Assembly: GCF_947623445.1 (NCBI RefSeq)
Contig: NC_135243.1
Coordinates: forward strand, 20,406,479 to 20,470,478
Length of the DNA stretch: 64,000 bases
Origin: Clavelina lepadiformis
Taxonomy: Eukaryota; Chordata; Ascidiacea; Aplousobranchia; Clavelinidae
Direction of reading: 5' to 3'
Shown: positions 1 through 13,500 of the stretch, one piece after another
Position numbering within the stretch: position 1 is the stretch's first letter
Layout: the number at the start of each line of letters is the position of its first letter
The notes under the pieces: generated by a model
The model's input: only the letters and a program-made list of their open reading frames with translations
What the model was told of the DNA's origin: nothing
Databases searched by the model: none
Position numbers and translations under genes: made by a program

Positions 1-3000
1 ACAACCAAGGATCTTTGATACTGATTGATCGAATTTATCAAAACATATCAAGTTTAACTGTGACCACATACACTGACGAGTTTAAGGTTACTAAACCACC
101 AGATTTTCCTGGAGAACTTGCTGATTATTACAGGCAAACATATGATGTGAATTACATGGGTAAGAAACGAAGTTAAAAATGCTAAATCTCAATTATAAGC
201 TGATCGGTTGAGCATAAATGTGTGTGTAGTCAGTATTGCAATACATTGTGATTGTGAGCACGAGTTTATACGGTAGTGTGATACATTGATTGGTACTGGC
301 GCAACAGCAGCACACACATCGCACAACATCTTGAACATGTAAAAATTCATAATGACACAGCTCTAAGAAATCCTATTGTTTTTGCATTAAGAGGGTTTCA
401 CTGGTTTTATGTTACCATGACATAATGTATAAGCTCTATTACTACCTCAGAATTAGATAACTTGCCAACAAGAACTGTGTACTGCGTAATACCATGTTTT
501 GTTAGCATTTAATTAATTATCTTTAAATACTAATGACAGGTTACTCAGTGGCAATTGGTGCTACAGGAAGCAATCTTCCTTTGATTGTCACAAGTGCACC
601 TCGTAGGTTTGGTTACAACCTGCTTGGAGCTGTTACTATTTATGATGACAAGTTAAAGACGGCTTTGGTTAACTTAACCGGTGAACAGGTACAAGTCATA
701 TGCTTGCTACGTAAATGAAATATAATGTATTGGGATGATGGTTGTTAATGTTTGGTACTTATCACGTTGTGGTTAAGATCTTCTTTGAATTTTAGATTGG
801 CGAATATTTCGGAGAAGGGCTGGCTGTAGTTGATGTTAATGGAGACAATCTTGATGATGTCATAGTTGGGTCTCCCTTGTATACTGATTTTTCCAGAAAA
901 GAACCAGAAATCGGCAGGATTTACATTTACTATCAACAAGCTGGTAAAACGGCGTCATCAGTTTTGTTTTTTCTGCATAAACCCCTTTTCATTTCGGTTA
1001 TGTCAATAAGATTTGATGAGTGTGCAAAAATAATTCTTTGGTTGACTTGACCTTTAACAAACAAACTTATGAATGGTTTCTCAAAATGCCACAACAATTC
1101 GAACCACATATTAAGAATCCTGACTAAAATTACGCAATAGTAGTAATATTTTGCAGTTTTTTTACAACTATTACCAACACTAACCTAAGCTCTCAACTGT
1201 CAGAATTACTAATGAATTTGCAAAGCCTTCTTTTGTGTTGTGGATATTCCAGCATATACATACTTTCATGCCTCATTTAATATTCTTTTTCCATGCAGGT
1301 GTCAATCAATCAAATACAGACAGACACATTTTGTTCTCCGATCCCACAATTATCAATGGCAATGTTTCTATGGGTAGATTCGGCCAGGCCATCACTTCAC
1401 TCACAGATATTAATAATGACGGATACCAAGGTATTGTATTACTGTTAGCACCTAAACTACAAGTGTCAGCTACAGTTAATGTATTTCATACTTCGATGTT
1501 ACTTAGCCTTCCTTTGGACCTGGTCATGTAAGGCCTGATCACGCTATTCACTTTGCATCGTTGATGCTTCATGTTTGTGAATTTTTTATCATCTCAGCTA
1601 AGTTTTATTTTATATCCATTGACATAATCCTTACAACTCATCCATCGTGTCAAAACAGGCCTACATGCAGGCCCTAAATGTCATGCGGTAGCTAGTGTTT
1701 TGTAACATGCGATTCTACTACAATTGCCAGATATTCTTGTGTCTGCACCATACGAAACCAGCAACACCAATGACGCAGATGAAAACCAGTATGGAGCTCT
1801 GTATGTATTCAATGGGGGGGCAGAAGGTATCCACGAAAACCCATCTCAAGTAATTCATGGGAATGACTTGGAAAAGACAATTAACTTTGACCCTACCCAG
1901 CATATCAGGGGCTTGGGATATTCTATGAAAGGGGGCAAAGATATGGATGGCAATGGTTATCCCGATATAGTAGTTGGAGCATATTTATCAGACCAAGCAA
2001 TTGTCATAAGGTTTGTGAAAATACTGGGTCTTTAAAATAGGATGATCGTATATTTTGTTGTATTATATTCTCGTTTTTTGTTATATTCCAATGATTAAAT
2101 TTTATTAGTTTAAAATATTGTTTCCTTTTTTTGATGTTATTTTATTACTGGTATGTTAAGTTGTTATGGTAAGTAGTATGTACTAGTTTTTCTGGGAAAA
2201 ATTTCATGAAAAACAACTTACACTAAATATAACGTCAGTAAATATAATACTAGAGCAATATGACCTAATGCAGGCAATACATCATGAGTGCAGTACAGAC
2301 ACCGATTCTGTTCTGCCTATTTTAGGAGCCGCCCTGTAGTTAAGTTGGTTGCTACAAGTGAAATCTTGCCGCGCAAAGTGGATCTAGAAACTCTTTCATG
2401 CACTTTGCCAGACAAAACAAAAGCAGCTTGTTATGAAGTCAAGACTTGTTTCTCGTACACGGGGAAAAACCTTCCTTCTTCTGTCCGTGAGTTATTGATT
2501 TTTATAATTGCAATCTAGTGTGCATGAAGTTAATGGCTACTGGCAATTTTTCCAAAAATTATTACTGATACCTAAACTTAACCAGGTATATCGTATTCAT
2601 ACGATGTTGACTCTGGGATGAGAGAAGAAGATAAACGATCCTATTTGCTTGATCTCGAATATCGCAACATCACTTTGGTGGCCGGCAATGAAAAGTGTGT
2701 GACAGAGACCGTATATGTAAAGGTGAGTGCTCTGGTTTACATGATTGGCTTCAACGCCATAAAATACAACCTGCAGATGCTTTTTTATTTCAAAAATTTT
2801 GAGTTTGTTGTCTTTTGATAAAAATAACCCTTGGCTTTATTGTTATATTCAATATCATATCGTTAGCACGTCGCCAATAAGTTTTAACCTTTACGAAATG
2901 TTTGTATGCAACCTCACATGTTTGAAATATTGTTTACGTTTGAGTATGCAAATTAACTAGTTTGCATATTGCATGTTTTTATACACACATTATAATCTGT

Positions 3001-6000
3001 TCCTTCTATTTTAAAGAGTCTTAGCATATTCTTTGTTGTTTTATGGTAGCGGACACTACGTGATAAACTGTCCCCGATAGAAGTGGAGGTGAGTTACTGG
3101 CTGCGCGAGACACATCAGCCTGTGGAGCCAGTTCTGGACACTCTATTGGGGACAAGTGTGACTACGACGGCGGAGATCTTCAAAGATTGTGGTGCTGATG
3201 AAGTGTGCATACCTGACTTGAAAGTAGCATCAGAAGTGTAAGAAATTTGTTAACTTAAATCTTACACAGTGCAGAATTCAGCTGACAAATTATATGCTAG
3301 CTATACGGTCATATTCTGAAGTCTGAACGTTTACAAATGTTTGTGTCTATTTTAGGAGCCCCACAACGGCGTATGTGGGTGACTACACTGAAATTGTTAT
3401 GACCGCCACAGCTTCTAACGATGCTGAAAACGCATACCAAGCTCTTTTGCTGGTACGCTACCCTCTTACATTTGCTTCATTTGTTGGCTTGGATGGAGAC
3501 CAGGTATGTTGATGATTCCCATATTTGATGTTAAAGAATAGAAACCTTATATTGTGATGCGAATTATCCCATTGATTTGCAGATTGTTATTGATTCAGTC
3601 TTTTTAGAGATTTTAATTTTGGCAAAACTATTTTTTTTGTGTAAGGATTATTCCATTGTAGATGTAGCTATGTGGTTATCATCTAACCATGAAAATCTGC
3701 AAACGTTTTTCTTGTTAGAAAATTCTTAATTGCTTTATAATTCCATTTTGTCTTGGTACAAACAGGGTGCCCTGCCAAGCTGTCGTGACATAAATCAAAC
3801 TGTGATTTGTGATATTGGTAATCCATTAAAAACAAATGCCCATGTTACTGTTAAGCTTAGATTTGGTATCAACGACCTTTTAGGAGACGTACCTACCTTG
3901 TCATTTCAGTAAGTTCTTGACACGTTGAATTTATCGCTAATTATTTATTATTCATTTTTTTTTATATATTAATATTATTATTTATATTTATTAAATTTAT
4001 TATTTATTTATTTGCTTGTCTTTGATGAAGCGCTAGTAATAATTATATAATGGAGTGATGTTATGTATTTAGAACATTGGCTAATTGCACGAATGAAAAC
4101 AGTTTCGTATCCAACACTGTCACCAGCCAGATAGACATCAAGGTGTATGCTAAAATGCAGATTTACAACGTTTCAGAGTAAGGCAGATTACATTAGCTTG
4201 CTAACTTCAACTCTCTTTTAAAAAGTTTTCCTGCATGCATAAATGCCAAACGTGCATAACGTAATATGCATTATGTTTGTGTCTGAAAAATTAATTGACC
4301 TTTTTAATCGCAGGCCTAGCACCATTTCTCTTAACAAAGTTTCGAATAAAACAAATTCAAAACTAGTTTCTCACTCTTACGAGGTAAGTTTAAACCCGTC
4401 CTTAAGTAGTTATGCTGTATGAGCCCACTTTTCCAAATATGGTGTTCTTTATATGAAGAACAGTGCATAATCACATTCCTTGAATAGCTTGAACTTAAGA
4501 ATTTTGCCAGCATATCTCTTAATCTTTTAAATTGCTGGCCCTGCCTCCTGTACGTAGCTATAATGCCGCAGAATTAGTGTTTATATATAATTATAGTCTG
4601 CGATGGATTGATTATTCTGTACTCTACATATTTAGTTACTATTCGACGTAATTTAAAATTAAAGTGTGTCACATTCTTAAATAAAAAATTAGCATTGCGT
4701 TGAATAAGGCTAGATGTGTTATTCATAGAAAATACATTCATTTAAATGTTGTGTTTGAAATTAAGCCGTGTTTTTATCAGATAACCAACCTGGGTCCATC
4801 GACCATAGCAGAAGCTCGTATTTCCCTCTTATGGCCAATATTTTACAATGGAAAATATCTCTTTCCTCTCTATGACGTCATTTCGCAGGGAGACATTGAA
4901 TGTGATTATACGGCCATCATCAATGCGAGCCAAGCATCCGAAGAAGGTATTCTTGTGCCTGAAGACAAATCTCCAGCCATTGAAGGAGGACAACTGGAGA
5001 ATTTCTTTGTAAGGGTTAAGGGTTTTTTATAGTTAAACGTGATCCTTATTTTTGAAAATGTACCACAGCTGATTTACCACTACTAGATGCTTTAACTTTG
5101 ACAGTAATTTACGCGTGATGTCGTCGTGCTTCCATGAATGTGTTTGTAAGGTCGTTGTAACGTGCATGCAATACATCATGTGGTTTAGAAAATTACTTTT
5201 ATTTTATTTGCAAGATGACAAACTTTCCTAAAACCATAAATTCACCCTGTCATACCATTATGATTATGTCTTATCCAGAATTGCCGAACCGTTTCCGATT
5301 CCTGCTTTGAAATGAAATGTAAAGTTGGAAGAATGGAACCGAAAACCGATGTCTTAATTACCATGAAGGGAAATCTCTATCTCAATTCCTTCCTAGAAAG
5401 TGATTTGGATTCAGTTGTCACCTCCAGTTTGGTTTTTGACATCTTGAAGTACCCTTATGTTGTTACTGATGATAGCCCTAATCTTTTATCAGAGGTGAGC
5501 GAGTTTCATTTATTGACACATATATCGATGTATTCAAGAGTTTTTGTTGTTTGTTATGTGTTCTTCAATCTACGTGGATGGTTAAATCTTATTTACTACT
5601 GGGGAGAGTTTGAAGACTATTAGCGAAAGGTTATAGTAAACCATGGTTACTTACATGACCTATCTATAGCGACTTTGTGTATTGATAGAATATAAGTCAA
5701 CCACCTTAGCTAATTGTGGTAGTTTTTGGCTAATATCACAATCTTGTGTATCGTGACATAACGTTACTCACCTGAGTAACACTTTTCAGTTTCCGTTTCT
5801 GTGTCTGTGTTAACCGGATAATGCAGTCGTGGAATCAAACATTTTCATAGGGTACTCAAACGTTTGACTTAAAAAAAAATATTTTGTTTAATCGAAAAGT
5901 AATCAGATCACTTTGTATCGTTCAACTAGGTGAGCACATATGCAGTCTATCCTCGGGTTGAAACCCAATCTTTACCATGGTGGATTGTGGCAGTCGCCGT

Positions 6001-6166
6001 CGCAGCTGGAGTTCTCTTCCTCTTAATCATTATCCTGGTAATGTGGAAGTGCGGATTTTTCAAACGAAAACGCACGACACAGACAGAGGAAGATAGAATA
6101 CAGCAAGAAAAACTCTGTGAGGAACCAGATCCTATGCAAAAAGAAGTTGAAGAACGAATGAAATAA
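1..6166 (+). CDS. Integrin alpha subunit, 3' part (gene starts before the window)
   Basis: Cell-surface adhesion receptor subunit that pairs with an integrin beta chain. Predicted exons: <1-159, 540-688, 796-943, 1299-1430, 1731-2010, 2326-2486, 2586-2722, 3050-3237, 3356-3503, 3766-3908, 4073-4177, 4314-4383, 4781-5008, 5279-5494, 5930-6166; phases join to about 832 residues. The first exons encode FG-GAP beta-propeller repeats with calcium loops DVNGDNLDD, DINNDGYQD (split over exons 4/5) and DMDGNGYPD. Exons 6-14 encode the thigh/calf region. The last exon has one membrane segment (WWIVAVAVAAGVLFLL...) followed directly by the alpha-chain hallmark GFFKRK and a short acidic tail ending at TAA 6164-6166. 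I see no dibasic heavy/light chain cleavage site in the calf exons (4781-5494). Whether an I domain is present cannot be told because the N terminus is outside. Identity as integrin alpha is firm; orthology to a vertebrate alpha class is open. Confidence 0.95.
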
Positions 6167-8330
6167 TAGAAATTTTCGAATTGTACGGGGCGCACCGCAA
6201 TTTCTGACAATTTTTATGAAGCTAAGTAAGATAGGTTGTATGTTCTTGACAATTTTTTAGAGTTAAATATCAAAGTGGATAAACTTACTTGTTAATATTT
6301 GGTCGGCACGCTAATACTTTTTCTCTTTGATTGTACTTTTGTTCCACTGCTTGAAAATCTACATGGGAAATTATAGTTTTGAGTTTGTACTATTCAATTA
6401 AACTTCCACGATGAATTTTTTGCAATGTTTTTGATTAAACATAGTTTTTTTTTAATGTCATTTGGCTTGATGTCATATTTGATGTTATACACTTTTAAAT
6501 GATCACAGTAATTTTTGTTGGTTTTAATTGTTGAAAGCTGGTTTTATTTGTTATCACACAGTAGTAGCAACTTGTCAACAGACTACATTTTCTGGTAATG
6601 TGCAACTGTATAGTGTTAACTTTGTTGATATGGTTGTAGGCATGTTATCAAAGGGCTTTGCATACTAGAAATAAACTTAGCGTAAATGCATTTATGATTA
6701 TTTCGATTGAAATATTTGCAACACAATTTGTACTGCAATAGTATCTTCAAAATAGTTCAATATGTATCTTACTGTTGCAACTAATTAGTTCTTACATAAT
6801 TTCGGTAAAGTTTATCTAATAGGATATCACACTATAATGGAAATTGTTTACATTTCACAAAAATCGTCATATAGCTCCTAACTTACTTTCATTATAAGTG
6901 TAAATACTTTTGTTGAATTAACTGATAAGTTTTTAAAAACCCGCACAATGTGTATACATTTTAATGATTTTTTTTGATGCAGTAGAAGCACCTTTTTATA
7001 AAGCCAGATTGTGCAACATTTATGATTGAACAAATTTTAACTTTTATAATAATTACGTTTTTTATGATGTTCTCATTGTAAGTTTGCTCAATGTTTTGCT
7101 TAATGCCCTGTGAAATTGCTAGGTATCCTTACAAAAATGTATTAAAAAGAATTGTGAAATTGGTGTCGGCACGCTTTGGTTGGCAATTGCTTAAGTGTTT
7201 AGCAAGTGTAATTGATTATATATTTCAGTAGAAAATCATTTTTATTTTCACGATTAATTTTGTTTTTTACTGCGTAAAACGTATAAACGTTTTGGAATAA
7301 TCGACTGTATTATTTGAAGTGGTAGTTAGTGTTTACGAGCCAGTCTATTTCATTTGCATTTTGTTCACAGACATTATTGGACTGCTTTTACTTTATCCAC
7401 AGCTGTGATATTTTGTGGAACAGAATTTGCTGGTTGAACAAAAGCATTAATCCAAATGTTATGGTTGCTATTGTGCTGTTGATGTTGACTTATTGTTGTC
7501 CTGACTTCTTATTAAAACAAATAAATGATATTTGCAAACATGCTAATTACCAAACATTCCAGAAGGCTGTGTACTGTTTCCACTAATTACTGCAAAACGT
7601 TTGGATCTAATTTAGTCTGTTTACCACACTTTAGTTTTTTTGTAACTCTTGTACAAACTGCCATATTTGTGTATTCTGCTGGCTGCATGTGGTTATTGAG
7701 TGTTTTGTTTACTCATACAGTGTTTATACACGAATTGTGATAGAATATTTGCATTATTTTACCAACTTTATTTGTTGCTAATTACCGGTAGTATATCCTT
7801 TATAACTTGCTCACAAAGCTTTGCTGTTTTATAAATAAACAACATCACTGCATCTGTATTGCCAATTACAGTATTGCTTTCTTAACCAATGGCTTTAACC
7901 TGTTGGATAGGAACAGTGGTCGGTAGGACTACCTTATTTGATGAATGTATTTATCGCCGTAAATTTTCTAAACCTCAATTTGACAAACACGAATACAAGT
8001 TTGTGGAAGCAATAGCAATGCAATTACATAGCTTATATTTCTGGACAGATATACAAATGCACAAGTAAGGTTCAAGCATTCAGGGGTTATTATGACTTAA
8101 AGGCCATTACTGACCCTAATTTTAGAGGGAGTTCCAACGTTTGGCATGACATAGCACATTTTAAGATAATTGCTTCAGAAATATGTGTAACCTTTATCAG
8201 CTAGTTACATAGAATCCATGCAAAGTTTGCAATTTGCCCAAAATTTGGCATAACATGTTTGACAATTGACTTGCGTGTGCACACGGAATTTTAGTAGGAT
8301 TTGGTAGGTTCGCCACCCTGTCCACTAGGT

Positions 8331-8400
8331 CAGCGCTTCCCAAACTGGGGGTCGCGACCCCGCAAGGGGTTGCGTAGCGAACTTCACGGGTCGCAGAGCG
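8331..8400 (+). mobile_element. Left end of a hAT-like element (one end only)
   Basis: The string CAGCGCTTCCCAAACTGGGG followed by GTCGCGACCCC is typical of hAT-family terminal inverted repeats, and resembles the ends of the complete elements at 11628 and 24848. No matching right end was found downstream, so this looks truncated or decayed. Confidence 0.4.
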
Positions 8401-8604
8401 TATACCAATTTTACACGAAGTAGGCTACTGCTTATACTATTGTTGCAATTGTGCAAAATATATCATCCTAAACTGAATTCAATCGAATCGTCTTTTGACA
8501 AGGAGGTATACGGACGCTCAAATTCTTCTTTCCGGGTCATGTTATAGCCTACATGTGCTCTGTCGCATGTTATTTGCCAATAAAATAATCGAAGTGACTA
8601 TTTC

Positions 8605-8850
8605 CTGTAGAAATGTAGATCTCGCCGCCTGTTGTTGAAGACAGGCGGTTAAGTTAGCGTTAAAGAGAATGGGTACATGCAAAAAGTTGATTTTAGCTAT
8701 TTAAGGTTTTATTGCAATTAGATATAGGTTAGAAGGTAGATTTAGGTTAGGTTTAGGTTGCAACGTTATTAAATTTAAGTTAGGTTAAGAAGAAGTTGTA
8801 AAAACTAGCTTCTAACACACGATTTTTTCCTGGTTAAATAGTGACATACT
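8605..8850 (+). repeat. Interspersed repeat family A, copy 1
   Basis: A stretch with CCGCCTGTTGTTGAAGACAGG, then GAATGG-type sequence and a run of TTAGGTTTAGGTT-like words. A second copy in the same orientation lies at 59060-59640, interrupted there by a hAT element. The similarity runs over roughly 200 bp. No coding capacity is visible. Confidence 0.6.
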
Positions 8851-9277
8851 ACAATAATATGAAGTCAGCCGCAGTGGTCTAACAGGAACAGCTCAACAAT
8901 ACATAGCGTAATGTCTTTCGTTGAGCCAGGACCGGACCCGACTTTAGTCTTCAAGTTTCTGCAAAACGTGAAGTGGTGACGTGACAATTTGAGTAGTTTG
9001 GATCTAGCATGTACAAATACATCTTGTGCTCGCACAAGTCCATGCATGGTTGTGCGCTTCTGCACTACCTCTACATAGGCTAGTACTTCGCACCAGTTTT
9101 GTTCTTTAATGTAGGTGTGGTACAGTCATTGTATCTACATTTATCCTAGCATTCAATCCGTTCCCGGGCACTAGGTCTAGTTGGAAGTTTGGCATCTGCA
9201 CGCTGGAGGTTCATTAACGTGCGCAACGAGTTCATTTATCTTCACTCCTATTTATAATAAACAAACAAAAAAGGTGG

Positions 9278-9314
9278 TTGTTTGAATGCCAATTTATAAT
9301 AAATGAACAAAGAA
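9278..9314 (+). repeat. Interspersed repeat family B, copy 1
   Basis: The 37 bases here match 27346-27382 with two or three differences (shared core GCCAATTTATAATAAAT), and weaker similarity continues into the following sequence in both places. Confidence 0.5.
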
Positions 9315-9837
9315 TTGAGGCTTTGGTGCACGTCATCATGCCAGAGTTTGCATTTTTGCACGCACAATTTCTTGTCGAAAACTACCGTACTTTCCAGTCA
9401 GATTCACGGGAATGCAGAGGCAAGCTGTACGTTTTTCAAAGTATTAGTATGTATCCATGCACCTGAGAGCCTCATTATTGCTCTCAACCTCGCTACAGAA
9501 ACGAGACCACAGTCCCTGGGGTGGTGTTTCTTTTGCTGGGATTTCGTTTTCACCTTGCATATGATGTAGCACGACCTTAACGTTTCCTTGGGTGCATGTT
9601 AATGAAAAATTTATATTGGCTTTCGTTTTTGTGTCTTTTGTTGTTTGAATTCAACATGTTTGAGTTTGGTGGCCATGCTTTCATCATTGTAGCACAACTG
9701 CAATTAACTTCTTGCATGTTTTAAGCTGTCAGACTTCTCCTCACAGCCAATGATGAGAAATAAACGATGCGATATATAATGCAGCTTGCAGCCGTTGCTT
9801 GATACTCAGTGGCACTACCATTGCAATGCCTTCAGGC

Positions 9838-10008
9838 CAGTGGTTTCCAACCTGGAGTCCACGAATTGGGCACAGGGGATTGGCAAGTTATGCTTTAATT
9901 CCTTACAAATAGCTTAGTAAGTAACAAGTTTGAATTTAGGGTACGCGAGAAAGGAATTAACCCAGCTGGGAGTTCGCTAGTATAGTAGTAAAAGATTAGA
10001 AATCACTG
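9838..10008. mobile_element. Possible small hAT-like element
   Basis: Ends CAGTGGTTTCCAACC and GATTAGAAATCACTG are imperfect inverted repeats (11 of 15 match), as in hAT elements. The flanking eight bases (CTTCAGGC and ACTTTACT) do not match, so there is no target-site duplication to confirm it. Confidence 0.3.
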
Positions 10009-10502
10009 ACTTTACTGACTTAAGTAAAGTGTTAATAATGCTGGCTCTTGTTAAATGGTCCTGGTGATCAGCTCCAAATTCTGGTAATATGATATCAAAA
10101 GTGAAAACCATAAAAGTGTGTGTGTTTATCTGAAATTGTAGAAAGGCTAGCTTGCTAACTGGACCTCGCTTATTGGATAATGAAGATTCATCTCCGATTT
10201 CCTAGTCATGGAAAGACTTTGCTCAGTTCAATGATAAAGGTTATGATACCAATTACCATACCGAAATACATTATGAAAATTTAGTATAATATACATTGAA
10301 AATCTTGGACCGTGCACTTAGCAAACATTCTAATCTTATAAATACAGTCTATATTGTGCTACCTATAATTGTATAGTCTAAATGATTGTTTATTTCAGCT
10401 TTACATAGGTTTTAACCTACGTATATTCAAAAGTAAACGTCATATGTTTATACATAATTGCCAATTACCAAAGAAAATCCTGCTTGAATAGCCTAAAAAG
10501 TT

Positions 10503-13500
10503 ATGACAAGTCACAAATCTGATTCTGATGATGAAGACTTCGATTCGTGGCAAGGTCAACTGCAAGGTTCTCGGTAAACTCGAGTCATCCTGTTTGGATG
10601 TCACATCTTATAAGTTTTAATCTAATTCCAACTCATTTCAATTTTTGCTTGCTCAATATCAGTAGTTTTCAAACAGCAATGAAAACTTTGAAGACATACA
10701 AACAGCTGAACAAATGATTCAATATTATGGACTATTTTGAGTAATTTAATCACATTTTAGATTGTTGATTGTAAATCGAGTCAATTACGAAAAGATCAAG
10801 GCTGCACTACTTACTGTGGGTGTTATCGACAACGATGACAATGAAGAAATTTCCAACCGTTTTGAATTGAGCAACGCTGGAATGAGACTGAGTAAGTGCA
10901 GTCGTCGCGGTAGAATTTCTCGGCAAACACCTTTTTTACCACCATTTGACCTTTTTACCATGTTGGACGTTTACCCTGCATAGTGTTTATCTTGCTTTCT
11001 CTTTCAGATCGTATGGTGGATATATTGATGAGAAAAGGTAAAGACAACTACGACAAGTTCATGGAAGTTATTGGCTATTATTATGCTGATATTTATAAGC
11101 AGATCAAAGGATGTGATCCTGCCCCACCAAAATTGCCAGGTTCTCGCATATTCTCAGTGAACTACTGAAAGAAATTTTTGTATAATTGGACAAGGTTTCT
11201 CTTGTATTTCAGCTGTAGCTTTATATTTTTTGCTTTAGTTGTTCGAATTACTGCTTATACCATATATGTATAATTTCTGTTCATATTAGATTTGATAAGA
11301 ATCGATGTGGACAATCATAACAACAGCTCTGGGGACATCGTTGAGCTCTTACTGGAAGCGCTAGATAGGATGAAACAGGAAAATTTTGATACAAAACAAC
11401 GTCTACGCAGGAGTAACAACGTATATGATGATATTTCGCGAGAAGCAGAACGACTCCAAAAGAGGGTCGATGAACTAACACAGAGGTAGGCTTTAATTCC
11501 ATGCTGATCCTGTATATAGGAAAAAAACGAAATCATGTGTATACTATGTCTATGTGTTTTTATCTTGGAACTGAATTTCAGTTACTGGAAGTTACTACGT
11601 GTGTATATATTATGGTTACCACTAAGGCAGTGCTTCTCAACCTTTTTTTGCGGCGACCCAAATATTAAACGTAAATTAATAGCGATGCTGAGGCGACCCA
11701 ATTTTTTTACCCAAAAATTGGGTATTTACAAATATTTAGCCTTGATTCGAACGTAGCTAATCTAAAGTTTCACAGCAAATAATCATCACCATGCTTCTTC
11801 ACTTGTGTTTCCGCAACAATGCACTATGACGTAAACTAACAGTCAATATGCAGTGAATAGAGTAAGGTACCCAGTTATCGAACGGCTTTGTGGACTAGTT
11901 TAATTGGCGACGGCGACCCAAACCAACCAAATAGCGACCCAAAAGTGAGTCGCGGCCCAGGGGTTGAGAAGCACTGCACTAAGGCATAATAGTCATCAAA
12001 TATAAGGATAAACTGGTGAAAAACAGAACTTTATTTTCTGCCGATGTTTGTTAACCCATTTCGGTTAACTTCATCGAGGCAATTTATCATCATTATTCAT
12101 CATCACTTCATTCAAAGTAATATTGTGTTTTTCGGGACGGCAATAATGTTTTATTGGTTTCCCACGAGATTTCCCAATCATCACATTGGCTACCACTTTC
12201 ATTTGCCGAAAACAGCAATCGTTTTTTGTGTATCTTCTTCTTGTTAACACCATATAGGCATAAAAAATGTTCTTCCATGAATATGTTGAAGTTTTTATTC
12301 AACAATAGAAACCTGATGAAAGTATAATATGTATTTATAGACCAGGAATTTAATTTGTGCTATACGGTCTTTTTATACAAATGTAATTCATTAATTATTA
12401 TTAGTCCCTTAGCACAATGTCAATGTCTGCACCTTGAAACAGCAACAACGTATAACAGTATTTCTATAAACTGTTGCTTAATGTTTAAAATCCTATTTAT
12501 TATTTTCCAAAAACACTTAAAATTCGAGTTGCTGCCAAATATACTCGCATTCCACCAGCATGCAAATATTTGTCTGTTAGTTTTTATGTTCTTTTCATTA
12601 ACATTGTATGCTAAGCAGGTACAACTGCTATGTTATACACAGATTGAAAATGTGTCCCATCAATTGCATAAAATCCATGTCGATTTGATGGGAGACTAAA
12701 CAGCAAGTGGTTTTAGTTATAAAACTGCGTTTCAAGGCAAACAGTTTTTCATCAATGTTAACACACTTTCAGGTTTTTTAATTTTTTTAAGACACAGCAT
12801 ATTAGCAGACTCAATTTAAGAACAGATACTGCAGAGTGCAGACCCAAGGTTTATAAGTTTTTGCCACAGGAAATCAATTTTTTTTACATCTCTCCGCTAA
12901 CGTTTTTGACTAAAACAAGCTAGTAGCACCACACTTGTCCACATCCTGAAAATGAACAGATGGCATTATCAGTCTCGATATTTTTTCAGTAAATACACGA
13001 AAGGGAAATTATTGATTTACTTGGCTTGAGCAAAACATGCTTATCTGGTCGTGTTCTTGCATTAATGAAATGACCGGAGAATTTTTAAAACTCATAATTT
13101 CCACGAATCCTCACATACATGAAATAACGATGTTCATCGTTTTGGTAAAGGTTGAGTTTTTGTGTTACTAGGCACGAAGTTTTTTTGTATCCTATTTGTT
13201 ATTTACTTTTAGTCATGTATTTGGCTTGTTGCCAGGGTTTGGGCGATTACGTCAACCAAGTAATTCAGTAAGTAATCGAGTAAACGTTCACATAAATGGT
13301 TTTATTCAATTTGTTATCGGCCTTTTTAGAATGTTGTAACGAATAAATTGAATAATGATTAAATATATAATTGATTTTTTTGAGATATTGATCAGTTAAT
13401 TTGAATAAACTATATGTTTTGGACGATTAAGTCGATTACTTTTCAAACACTTTCCAGAGTTTGGATGGTTACATCTAGAATGTTAATCGAACAACCAATC

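Larger units (their letters stand above)
6167..10502. other. Intergenic region, 3' UTR of integrin gene and repeats
   Basis: No gene recognised. A candidate polyadenylation signal AATAAA for the integrin gene lies at 6670-6675. Short open frames at 7329-7740 overlap each other, have no recognisable domain and look like chance. From about 8.3 kb the region carries repeat fragments listed separately. Confidence 0.6.

Noticed and set aside
7329..7740. Two overlapping small open frames downstream of the integrin gene
   Set aside because: Cys/Phe-rich low-information peptides in AT-rich sequence, probably within or after the 3' UTR.
9169..9176. CACTAGGT, same octamer as before the hAT-like end at 8331
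   Set aside because: The sequence before it does not resemble a hAT right end, so the match is probably chance.
12355..12699. 114-codon open frame in the fourth intron of the CARD gene
   Set aside because: Lies inside the intron, no domain, composition typical of translated AT-rich DNA.
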